Shown here: positions 33,953 to 40,734 of the stretch, one piece after another
How positions within the stretch are numbered: the stretch's first letter is position 1
How the letters are laid out: each line of letters starts with the position of its first letter
Source of the DNA: Variibacter sp.
GTDB taxonomy: Bacteria; Pseudomonadota; Alphaproteobacteria; Rhizobiales; Xanthobacteraceae
Reading direction: 5' to 3'
DNA length: 40,734 nt
Assembly (NCBI GenBank): GCA_019689555.1
Contig: JADGHE010000026.1
Location: 1-40,734 of the forward strand
Translations under genes and position numbers: made by a program
The notes under the pieces: model-generated
The model's input: the letters and a program-made list of their open reading frames with translations, nothing else
Database searches by the model: none
Told to the model about the DNA's origin: nothing

Positions 33953-34633
33953 ATGTCGCAGCAGCCCCTGATGCCGAAAGCAACCGCGGTTTGGCTTGTA
34001 GAGAACACGTCGCTGTCGTTCGAGCAGATCGCCGATTTCTGCAAGCTGCATCCGCTGGAGGTGAAGGCCATCGCGGACGGCGACGCCGCGCAGGGCATCA
34101 AGGGTCTCGATCCGATCCTGACCGGGCAGCTCACGCGCGAGGCGATCCGGGAGGCGGAGGCCAACCCCGAGATTCGCCTGAAGCTCGCCGAGCCCAAGGT
34201 GCGCCTGCCCCAGACGAAAGCCCGACGGGGGCCTCGCTACACGCCGGTTTCGCGTCGGCAGGACCGGCCGAACGCCATCCTCTGGCTCATCCGCAACCAT
34301 CCCGAGCTCAAGGACAGCCAGATCATGCGGCTCGTCGGCACGACGAAATCGACCATCCAGTCGATTCGCGACCGCACCCACTGGAACGCGGCGAATCTGC
34401 AGCCGCTCGACCCCGTGACGCTCGGGCTGTGCTCGCAGCTCGACCTCGATCTCGAGGTGCAGCGCGCCGCCAAGGAGCGGCCCGCCGCCGCCGAACAGGG
34501 CGCGACCCTGCTGCCCCCCGAGGTGACGACGGCGCAGCCGCAGGAGGCGGAGGAGCCGCAGCAGGCGGCGGACGAACTGAATGTCGATGCGGTGCTCGCC
34601 AAGCTCAAGCAGCTCGGCGGCAAGCGCGAGTAA
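33953..34633 (+). CDS. trcR: Cell-cycle transcriptional regulator TrcR (DUF1013)
   Basis: A 226-residue protein of the alphaproteobacterial DUF1013 family, named TrcR as a cell-cycle transcription regulator. The N-terminal half has PKATAVWLVENTSLSFEQIA, DFCKLHPLEVKAIADGD and GIKGLDPILTGQLTREEI-like GLDPILTGQLTREAI, resembling a helix-turn-helix. The second block RRQDRPNAILWLIRNHPELK and IMRLVGTTKSTIQSIRDRTHW (broken: IMRLVGTTKSTI, QSIRDRTHW) looks like a second DNA-binding unit. The acidic Gln/Glu-rich stretch at about 180-205 is a linker before a conserved C-terminal VLAKLKQLGGK. GAGAGG precedes the ATG by eight bases. The name follows the family; direct targets cannot be read here. Confidence 0.92.
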   Translation: MSQQPLMPKATAVWLVENTSLSFEQIADFCKLHPLEVKAIADGDAAQGIKGLDPILTGQLTREAIREAEANPEIRLKLAEPKVRLPQTKARRGPRYTPVSRRQDRPNAILWLIRNHPELKDSQIMRLVGTTKSTIQSIRDRTHWNAANLQPLDPVTLGLCSQLDLDLEVQRAAKERPAAAEQGATLLPPEVTTAQPQEAEEPQQAADELNVDAVLAKLKQLGGKRE

Positions 34634-34687
34634 ATCATCGCCGCAGGCGCGGATCCGCCGTCCGGCGCCTCACCCCTTCGGGCCGCA

Positions 34688-35953
34688 ATGACGGAAGCCG
34701 ACATCGTCGTGATCGGGGCCGGGGCCGCCGGGATTGCGGCTGCGCGTCGGCTCGAACAGGCCGGCCTTGCGACGATCGTGCTGGAGGCGCGTTCGCGCCT
34801 CGGCGGCCGCGCCTGGACGCGCAGCCTCGACGGCTTTGCCCTCGACCTCGGTTGCGGCTGGCTCCATTCCGCGCCCGAGAACGAATGGGCCGCCATTGCC
34901 GCCGCGCGCGGCTTTACCATCGACACCCAGGACGCCCCCTGGCAACGCGAGGCGCTCGCGCTCAACTTCAGCCCCGCGGACCAGGAGGACTTTGCGGCCG
35001 CGCGCATCCGCTTCTACGAGCGGCTCGACGCGGCGGCGGAAAAGGGCGACCGCCCCGCCGCCGACCTGCTCGACGGCGGCTGCCGCTGGAACGCTCTTCT
35101 CAACGCGGTCAGCACCTATGCCAACGGCGTCGAGCTCGATCGCCTCTCGACGCAGGACTCCTGCCGCTACCGCGATCTCGGCGTGAACTGGCGCGTCCGC
35201 GAAGGCTATGGGACGCTGATTTCCGCCTCCGCCGCCGGCCTCGACATAAGGCTCGACTGCGCGGTGACGCTCGTCGACCACGCGGGGCCGCGGCTGCGGA
35301 TCGAGACGGCGCGCGGGACCGTGACCGCGCGCGCGGCGATCGTCACCGTGCCGACATCGGTGATCGCGAGCGAGGCCTTGCGCTTTCGCCCCGCGCTGCC
35401 CGACAAGCTCGCGGCCGCGGCGGCGCTGCCGCTCGGGCTCGCCGACAAGCTGTTTCTGCGCATCGACGGGCCGGAGAAACTGCCTCCCGAGACGCGCTTT
35501 CTCGGCGCGATCGATCGCACCGCGACCGCGAGCTACCACCTGCGGCCGTTCGGCTGGCCCGTCATCGAAGGCTATTTCGGAGGCGAGCTTGCGCGCGCGC
35601 TCGAGGCCGAAGGCGAAAAGGCGTTCGCGCAGTTCGCGATGGACGAATTCGCGGCCGTGTTCGGCAACGGCATCCGCAAGCATCTGCACCTCATTGCCGC
35701 GTCGGCCTGGGCGCAGGACCCCGTCGCGCGCGGCTCCTACTCCTACGCGAAAGTGGGCTGCGCGGAGGCGCGGCGCGCGCTCGCCGCCCCGGTGGACGAC
35801 CGCCTGTTTTTCGCCGGCGAGGCTTGCTCGACGCACGACTTCTCGACCGCGCACGGCGCGTTCCGCACCGGTGTCGCCGCGGCGGACGTGGCCGCGGCGG
35901 CGCTGCGGACATCCGTCCCGAGCGCTCGCCGGAGCGGCGCCACGTCGGATTGA
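34688..35953 (+). CDS. FAD-dependent amine oxidase
   Basis: A 421-residue flavoprotein of the monoamine oxidase/amine oxidase family. The FAD-binding Rossmann motif is IVVIGAGAAGIAAARRLE (about residues 6-23), followed by VLEARSRLGGRAWTRS, typical of this family, and LDLGCGWLHS. The C-terminal FAD block is FFAGEACSTHDFSTAHGAF plus the final helix. No signal peptide is seen, so it should be cytoplasmic. It follows trcR by 54 bases on the same strand. Substrate could be a polyamine or other amine; the sequence does not say which. Confidence 0.9.
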   Translation: MTEADIVVIGAGAAGIAAARRLEQAGLATIVLEARSRLGGRAWTRSLDGFALDLGCGWLHSAPENEWAAIAAARGFTIDTQDAPWQREALALNFSPADQEDFAAARIRFYERLDAAAEKGDRPAADLLDGGCRWNALLNAVSTYANGVELDRLSTQDSCRYRDLGVNWRVREGYGTLISASAAGLDIRLDCAVTLVDHAGPRLRIETARGTVTARAAIVTVPTSVIASEALRFRPALPDKLAAAAALPLGLADKLFLRIDGPEKLPPETRFLGAIDRTATASYHLRPFGWPVIEGYFGGELARALEAEGEKAFAQFAMDEFAAVFGNGIRKHLHLIAASAWAQDPVARGSYSYAKVGCAEARRALAAPVDDRLFFAGEACSTHDFSTAHGAFRTGVAAADVAAAALRTSVPSARRSGATSD

Positions 35954-36053
35954 AACGTGTCCCGCGCGGCGCAGCGCTCCGTGCAACGCCACATCCGGGG
36001 TCCGTGACCACGAGGGTTGCGAGCGAGGCCCATCGCGCCCGCTGCGAGCGGGG

Positions 36054-37973
36054 TCACGCGCCCACCACGCCCCTCTCCTTCAGCGCGCTGCCGATCTCGT
36101 CGAGAATCGCCGGATCGTCGATGGTCGCCGGCATGGTCCAGGGCGCGCCGTCGGCGATCTTCTTCATGGTGCCGCGCAGGATCTTGCCCGAGCGCGTCTT
36201 CGGCAGCCGCGGCACCGTGATCGCGAGGCGGAAGGAGGCGACCGGGCCGATCTTCTCGCGCACCAGCGCGACGATCTCCTGCTCGATCTCGGCCGGCGGC
36301 CGGTCGACGCCGGCCTTGAGCACCACGAAGCCGCACGGCACCTCCCCCTTGACCGCGTCCGCGATGCCGATCACCGCGCATTCCGCGACATCCGGATGGC
36401 TCGCCAGCACCTCCTCCATCCCCCCGGTGGACAGCCGGTGGCCGGCCACGTTGATGATGTCGTCCGTGCGGCCCATGATGTAGAGGTAGCCGTCCTCGTC
36501 CTTGAAGCCCGCGTCCGCGGTCTTGTAGTAGCCGGGGAACTCCGAGAGGTAGGATTCCCTGAACCGCTCGTCCTGCTGCCACAGCGTCGGCAGGCAGGAC
36601 GGAGGCAGCGGCAGCTTGATCACGATCGAGCCCATCGTGTTCGGCGGCAGCGGCCTTGCGGATTCATCGACGATCTGCACGTCGTAGCCCGGCATCGCCA
36701 CCGTCGGCGAGCCGTACTTCACCGGCAGCATGCCGAGCCCCACCGGATTGCCGGCGATCGCCCAGCCGGTTTCCGTCTGCCACCAATGGTCGATCACCGG
36801 CACTTTGAGCACTTCCTCGGCCCATTTCACCGTGTCAGGATCGGCGCGCTCGCCCGCGAGAAAGAGCGTGCGGAAGCGCGAGAGGTCGTACTTTCCGACG
36901 AGCGCGCCCTTCGGGTCCTCCTTCTTGATCGCGCGGAACGCGGTCGGCGCGGTGAACAGAGCCACCACGCCGTGCTCGGAAATGACGCGCCAGAACGCGC
37001 CGGCGTCGGGCGTTCCCACGGGCTTTCCCTCGTAAAGCACCGAGGCGCAGCCGTGAAACAGCGGGGCGTAGACGATGTAGGAATGCCCGACCACCCAGCC
37101 GACGTCGGACGCCGACCACCAGACCTCGCCCGGCTCGACTCCGTAGAGATATTGCATCGACCATCGCAGCGCGACCATGTGCCCGCCATTGTCGCGCACC
37201 ACGCCCTTGGGCTTTCCGGTCGTGCCCGAGGTGTAGAGGATGTAGAGCGGATCGGTGGCGAGCACGGGCACGCAAGGGGCCGTCTTGCCCGCCGCGAGCG
37301 CGCGGCTGCGCAGGTTCGCCCAGTCGTAATCGCGCCCTGCGGTCAGTGGCGCTGCGAGCTGCGGGCGTTGCAGGATGATGCAGGCCTGCGGCTTTGCGGT
37401 CGCGAGGGCGATCGCCTCGTCGAGCAGCGGCTTGTAGGCGACGACGCGGCCCGGCTCGATGCCGCAGCTCGCCGACAGAACGAGCTTCGGCGCGCAGTCG
37501 TCGATGCGCGTTGCAAGCTCGCGCGCGGCGAAGCCGCCGAACACCACCGAGTGGACGGCGCCGAGGCGCGCGCACGCGAGCATCGCCACCACCGTTTCCG
37601 GCACCATCGGCATGTAGATGACCACGCGGTCCCCTTTGCCGACGCCGAAATCCTGCAAAACGGCGGCGAAGGCCGCGACCTCGCGCTGCAGCTCGCCGTA
37701 GGTGAGAACGCGCGTCGTCCCCGTCACCGGCGAATCGTAGATGATCGCCGCCTGGGCGGCGCGACCGGCGGCGACGTGCCGATCCACGGCGTTGAAGCAG
37801 GTGTTGCACACCGCGCCGACGAACCAGCGGCCGTAGACGCCCGTCTGCGGGTCGAAGATCTTTTTCGCGGGCTCGTACCAGTCGATCGCCTGCGCGGCCT
37901 CCGCCCAGAACCCTTCGGGGTCGCGCTGCGCCCAGGCAAAAACGTCGTGATAGCGGCTGGTGCGGGCGTCCAT
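36054..37973 (-). CDS. prpE: Propionyl-CoA synthetase PrpE
   Basis: A 639-residue AMP-forming acyl-CoA synthetase converting propionate, ATP and CoA to propionyl-CoA. ATP-binding motif YILYTSGTTGKPKGVVRD, the DVGWVVGHSYIVYAPLFHG block and the adenylation Lys in TRSGKILRGTMKK are clear. SASCGIEPGRVVAYKPLLDE and the N-terminal FNAVDRHV assign it to PrpE rather than acetyl-CoA synthetase. GGAGGG lies four bases before the ATG. No prpB, prpC or prpD is next to it, so propionyl-CoA would be used through another locus or the methylmalonyl route. Confidence 0.93.
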   Translation of the reverse strand: MDARTSRYHDVFAWAQRDPEGFWAEAAQAIDWYEPAKKIFDPQTGVYGRWFVGAVCNTCFNAVDRHVAAGRAAQAAIIYDSPVTGTTRVLTYGELQREVAAFAAVLQDFGVGKGDRVVIYMPMVPETVVAMLACARLGAVHSVVFGGFAARELATRIDDCAPKLVLSASCGIEPGRVVAYKPLLDEAIALATAKPQACIILQRPQLAAPLTAGRDYDWANLRSRALAAGKTAPCVPVLATDPLYILYTSGTTGKPKGVVRDNGGHMVALRWSMQYLYGVEPGEVWWSASDVGWVVGHSYIVYAPLFHGCASVLYEGKPVGTPDAGAFWRVISEHGVVALFTAPTAFRAIKKEDPKGALVGKYDLSRFRTLFLAGERADPDTVKWAEEVLKVPVIDHWWQTETGWAIAGNPVGLGMLPVKYGSPTVAMPGYDVQIVDESARPLPPNTMGSIVIKLPLPPSCLPTLWQQDERFRESYLSEFPGYYKTADAGFKDEDGYLYIMGRTDDIINVAGHRLSTGGMEEVLASHPDVAECAVIGIADAVKGEVPCGFVVLKAGVDRPPAEIEQEIVALVREKIGPVASFRLAITVPRLPKTRSGKILRGTMKKIADGAPWTMPATIDDPAILDEIGSALKERGVVGA

Positions 37974-38121
37974 GGGGCCCTCCGTTTCGTCTCTGGCGGT
38001 TTCCTCGGCGCCGATTGTGCGGTCTTGCCTGCGCTTTGAGAAGAGCGCCCGCGCAAGGCCGGGCGCGCGGCGCGCGGCCCTTGGCACCCGTCCGCGGACC
38101 GTCTAGGGAACGACACTCTCC

Positions 38122-38139
38122 GCTCCGGCGCGCCGGAGC
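38122..38139. promoter_or_regulatory. Perfect 18-base palindrome before the TauE/SafE gene
   Basis: GCTCCGGCG is followed directly by CGCCGGAGC, ending 19 bases before the TauE/SafE start. It is in the divergent region with prpE and could be an operator or a leader hairpin covering the ribosome site region. Confidence 0.45.
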
Positions 38140-38158
38140 ACCAGCCTGCGTGCACCCC

Positions 38159-38917
38159 ATGATATTCGACCCTCTGTTCTGGCTGCTCGCTTCGGTGGGC
38201 GTCGTCGCGCTCGGCCTTTCCAAAGGGGGCTTCGCGGGCGCCGGCATGATCGCGACCCCGCTGCTCTCGCTCGTCATGCCGCCGCTGCAGGCGGCGGCGC
38301 TGCTGCTGCCCGTGCAGATCGTGCAGGACATCCTTTCGATGTGGATGTTCCGGCGGACCTACAGCGCCTGGAATCTCAAGGTCATGCTGCCCGGGGCGTT
38401 CATCGGGGTGGGCGCAGCCTGGCTGCTCGCCGCGCACGTGTCCGACAATTTCATTCGCCTCATGCTGGGCATTGTCTCGATCGCCTTCGTGCTGCACGCC
38501 TGGCTCGCGCCCGCGCCGGCCGGGGGACGCCGTCCCCCCTCCGCATGGGCGGGCCTGTTCTGGGGATCCTGCGCGGCCTTCACGAGCGCCATGTGCCAGG
38601 CCGGGAACCCGCCCTTCCAGGTCTTCGTGCTGCGCCAGAACCTGGACAAGCTCACTTACGTGGGCACTTTCGTCATGTTCTTCGGCGTGGTGAACGCCCT
38701 CAAGGTCGTGCCCTACTTCGCGCTCGGCCAGTTCTCCGCCCCGAATTTCACCGCCACGCTGATGCTGATCCCGCTCGCGACCGCGGCCAACTACTTCGGC
38801 GTCTGGCTGGTGAAGCGCACCCCCACGGTCCTGTTCTACCGGATCGCCCATGTGCTGGTCTTCATCGTTTCGCTGGAGCTCATCCGGGCCGGCATCGTGG
38901 GATTGTGGGGGCGCTGA
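38159..38917 (+). CDS. TauE/SafE family permease
   Basis: A 252-residue membrane protein of the TauE/SafE (DUF81) family, with about eight membrane segments. The first repeat begins VVALGLSKGGFAGAGMIATP, and the second carries LFWGSCAAFTSAMCQAGNPP, the two related half motifs of this family. Members export or import sulfite, sulfoacetate or other organic anions, or simply carry unknown acids. The start at ATG 38159 has no strong ribosome site; an in-frame GTG at 38150 is possible. It is followed on the same strand by a CoA ligase gene after 70 bases. Confidence 0.88.
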   Translation: MIFDPLFWLLASVGVVALGLSKGGFAGAGMIATPLLSLVMPPLQAAALLLPVQIVQDILSMWMFRRTYSAWNLKVMLPGAFIGVGAAWLLAAHVSDNFIRLMLGIVSIAFVLHAWLAPAPAGGRRPPSAWAGLFWGSCAAFTSAMCQAGNPPFQVFVLRQNLDKLTYVGTFVMFFGVVNALKVVPYFALGQFSAPNFTATLMLIPLATAANYFGVWLVKRTPTVLFYRIAHVLVFIVSLELIRAGIVGLWGR

Positions 38918-38987
38918 CCTTTGGCGGCGCGATTGATTGCGGTGCGCTTACTTCGCTACGCTGTCCGCAAACAACCGGGGGAACCCC

Positions 38988-40616
38988 ATGGCCAAGACGC
39001 CCTACGACATCGATCTCGACAAGAACCCGGCCAATTTCCAGCCGCTCACGCCGCTGACCCTGCTCGAGCGCGCGGCGTCCGTCTTTCCCGAGCACGTTGC
39101 GGTGGTGCACGGTCCGCTGCGTCGCAGCTATGCGGAGTTCTACGCGCGCTGCCGGCGGCTTGCCGCGGCGCTCGCCGCGCGCGGCATCAAGCGCGGCGAC
39201 ACGGTCTCGGTGATGCTCGCCAACACGCCGGCGATGCTGGAGGCGCATTACGGCGTGCCGATGACCGGCGCCGTGCTGAACACGCTGAACACGCGGCTCG
39301 ACGCCGCATCGATCGCCTTCACGCTCGATCACGCCGAAACGAAAGTCCTCGTCACGGACCGGGAGTTCGCGCCGACCGTCAAGGAGGCGCTGGCGCGCGC
39401 CAAAACGAAGCCGCTGGTGGTCGACTATGCGGATCCGGAATATGCGGGCCCCGGCGAGCGCCTCGGCACTATCGACTACGAGGACTTCCTCGCCGCAGGC
39501 GACCCGGACTTCGCCTGGACAATGCCGGAGGACGAGTGGGACGCGATCGCGCTCAACTACACGTCCGGCACCACCGGCGATCCGAAGGGAGTCGTCTATC
39601 ACCATCGCGGCGCGTATCTTCTGGCGATCGGCAACGTCGTCACCTGCGGGATGGGCAAGCACCCGGTCTATCTGTGGACGTTGCCGATGTTCCACTGCAA
39701 CGGCTGGTGCTTCCCGTGGTCGCTCTCCGCGGTCGCGGGCACGCATGTGTGCCTGCGCCAGGTGCGCGCGGGGCCGATGTACGACCTCATCGCGACGCAC
39801 AAGGTGACGCATCTGTGCGGCGCGCCGATCGTGATGGCGATGCTGCTCAACGCGCCCGAGGCGGAGAAGAAGCCGTTGCCCCACGAGGTACAGTTCTTCA
39901 CCGCCGCCGCGCCGCCGCCCGAGGCCGTGCTCGCGGCGATGAAGGCGGCGGGCTTCAACGTCACGCATCTCTACGGCCTCACGGAGACCTACGGGCCCGC
40001 CGTCGTCAACGACTGGCACCGCGAGTGGGACGCGCTCGACCTTCCCGCGCAGGCGGCGAAGAAGGCGCGCCAGGGCGTGCGCTATATCGGGCTCGAGGCG
40101 CTCGAGGTGATGAACCCCGAGACCATGCGGCCGGTGCCGCGCGACGGGCAAACGCTCGGCGAGGTGATGTTCCGCGGCAACGTGGTGATGAAGGGCTATC
40201 TCAAGAACAAGGCGGCGACGGAGAAGGCCTTCGCCGGCGGCTGGTTCCACTCCGGCGACCTCGGCGTGATGCATCCGGACGGCTACATCCAGCTCAAGGA
40301 CCGCTCGAAGGACATCATCATTTCCGGGGGCGAGAACATCTCCTCGATCGAGGTCGAGGACGTGCTCTACAAGCATCCTGCCGTGCAGGCCGCCGCCGTG
40401 GTGGCGAAGCCGGACGAGAAATGGGGCGAGACGCCGTGCGCCTTCGTCGAACTCAAGCCGGGCCGGAGCGCGAGCGCCGCGGAGCTCATCGAATGGTGCC
40501 GGCAGAACCTCGCGCGCTACAAGGTGCCGCGCCACATCGTCTTCGCCGAGCTGCCCAAGACCTCGACGGGCAAGATCCAGAAATTCAAGCTCCGGGAAAT
40601 GGCGAAGGAGGTGTAA
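38988..40616 (+). CDS. Acyl-CoA synthetase (AMP-forming, medium/long chain type)
   Basis: A 542-residue adenylate-forming ligase of the family that activates medium-chain and branched acids, including DmdB-type methylmercaptopropionate ligases. Motifs in order: LNYTSGTTGDPKGVVYHHRG (ATP binding), LPMFHCNGWCFPW, YGLTETYGP, WFHSGDLGVMHPDGYIQL, KDIIISGGENISSIEVED and the catalytic Lys of STGKIQKFKLRE. No signal peptide or membrane anchor is present. It likely shares its transcript with the TauE/SafE permease, which would make a small acid-uptake-and-activation pair (inference). The exact acid is not readable. Confidence 0.92.
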   Translation: MAKTPYDIDLDKNPANFQPLTPLTLLERAASVFPEHVAVVHGPLRRSYAEFYARCRRLAAALAARGIKRGDTVSVMLANTPAMLEAHYGVPMTGAVLNTLNTRLDAASIAFTLDHAETKVLVTDREFAPTVKEALARAKTKPLVVDYADPEYAGPGERLGTIDYEDFLAAGDPDFAWTMPEDEWDAIALNYTSGTTGDPKGVVYHHRGAYLLAIGNVVTCGMGKHPVYLWTLPMFHCNGWCFPWSLSAVAGTHVCLRQVRAGPMYDLIATHKVTHLCGAPIVMAMLLNAPEAEKKPLPHEVQFFTAAAPPPEAVLAAMKAAGFNVTHLYGLTETYGPAVVNDWHREWDALDLPAQAAKKARQGVRYIGLEALEVMNPETMRPVPRDGQTLGEVMFRGNVVMKGYLKNKAATEKAFAGGWFHSGDLGVMHPDGYIQLKDRSKDIIISGGENISSIEVEDVLYKHPAVQAAAVVAKPDEKWGETPCAFVELKPGRSASAAELIEWCRQNLARYKVPRHIVFAELPKTSTGKIQKFKLREMAKEV

Positions 40617-40734
40617 CCGGCCCCGGCGCGGCTTCGTCGCGACGTTTCGGTTGCTCCCGAACGATCTTGCCCTGCGACGGCCGGCGCGGTTTCGGTTGGA
40701 ATACCGCCGATGCATCCCACCCGAACGCGTAGAA
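40617..40734. other. Window end, no feature seen
   Basis: The last 118 bases hold no recognisable gene, RNA or terminator. A minus-strand frame across it has no protein-like character. Confidence 0.5.

Noticed and set aside
35954-36053. Spaced inverted repeat CGTGACC/GGTCACG between the amine oxidase and prpE genes
   Set aside because: The arms are far apart and there is no T run; not convincing as a terminator.

Overview
The window is visibly very GC-rich and reads as the chromosome of an alphaproteobacterium, most likely of the Hyphomicrobiales (Rhizobiales). The evidence is a set of genes largely confined to that class: sciP (DUF1153), trcR (DUF1013), eipA (DUF1134), a Caulobacter-type FlbD flagellar regulator, a long two-domain dcd, and the ispH-thrB-rnhA order. 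The genus cannot be fixed from sequence alone. I see no phage, insertion sequence, integron or CRISPR array. Coding density is high, and nearly all gaps are short promoter or terminator regions.

Region 1 (1-3029): the signal-peptide end of a divergent exported protein, the periplasmic envelope protein EipA, a membrane-anchored coiled-coil protein and an exported DUF2927 protein. Region 2 (3090-11148, all minus strand): flagellar genes. The order fliF-fliG-fliH-fliN-flbD is preceded by the CtrA antagonist gene sciP, its own terminator and a CtrA-like box, then by fliK-flgD behind a good sigma-54 promoter. FlbD is a sigma-54 activator, so the locus appears to hold both a late-gene regulator and one of its target promoters. 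Region 3 (11149-13454): mnmA and the phospholipid methyltransferase pmtA.

Region 4 (13532-19286): a peptide-type ABC importer (binding protein and two permeases, with no ATPase gene) that diverges from argE and a pyrimidine 5'-nucleotidase. Region 5 (19292-25498): a HupE/UreJ-type membrane protein, the lysine/diaminopimelate genes dapD and dapE, a haloacid-dehalogenase-like protein, tRNA-Gly(CCC), an SRAP (HMCES/YedK) DNA-protein crosslink protein, and dcd.

Region 6 (25686-28404): the most interesting accessory-looking unit. It is a translationally coupled operon of an OpgC-type membrane acyltransferase and two exported SGNH hydrolase paralogues, one of which has lost most of the catalytic signature. 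It looks like a split acyltransferase/SGNH system for decorating an envelope glycan.

Region 7 (28568-34633): apaG, YqgE/AlgH, a stand-alone DsbD N-terminal-domain protein, a one-Cys peroxiredoxin with a strong terminator, rnhA-thrB-ispH, and divergent trcR behind three stacked inverted repeats. Region 8 (34688-40616): a flavin amine oxidase, prpE, a TauE/SafE permease behind a perfect palindrome, and a fatty acyl-CoA ligase. The cell-cycle theme (SciP, FlbD, TrcR, EipA and CtrA-like sites) recurs through the window.
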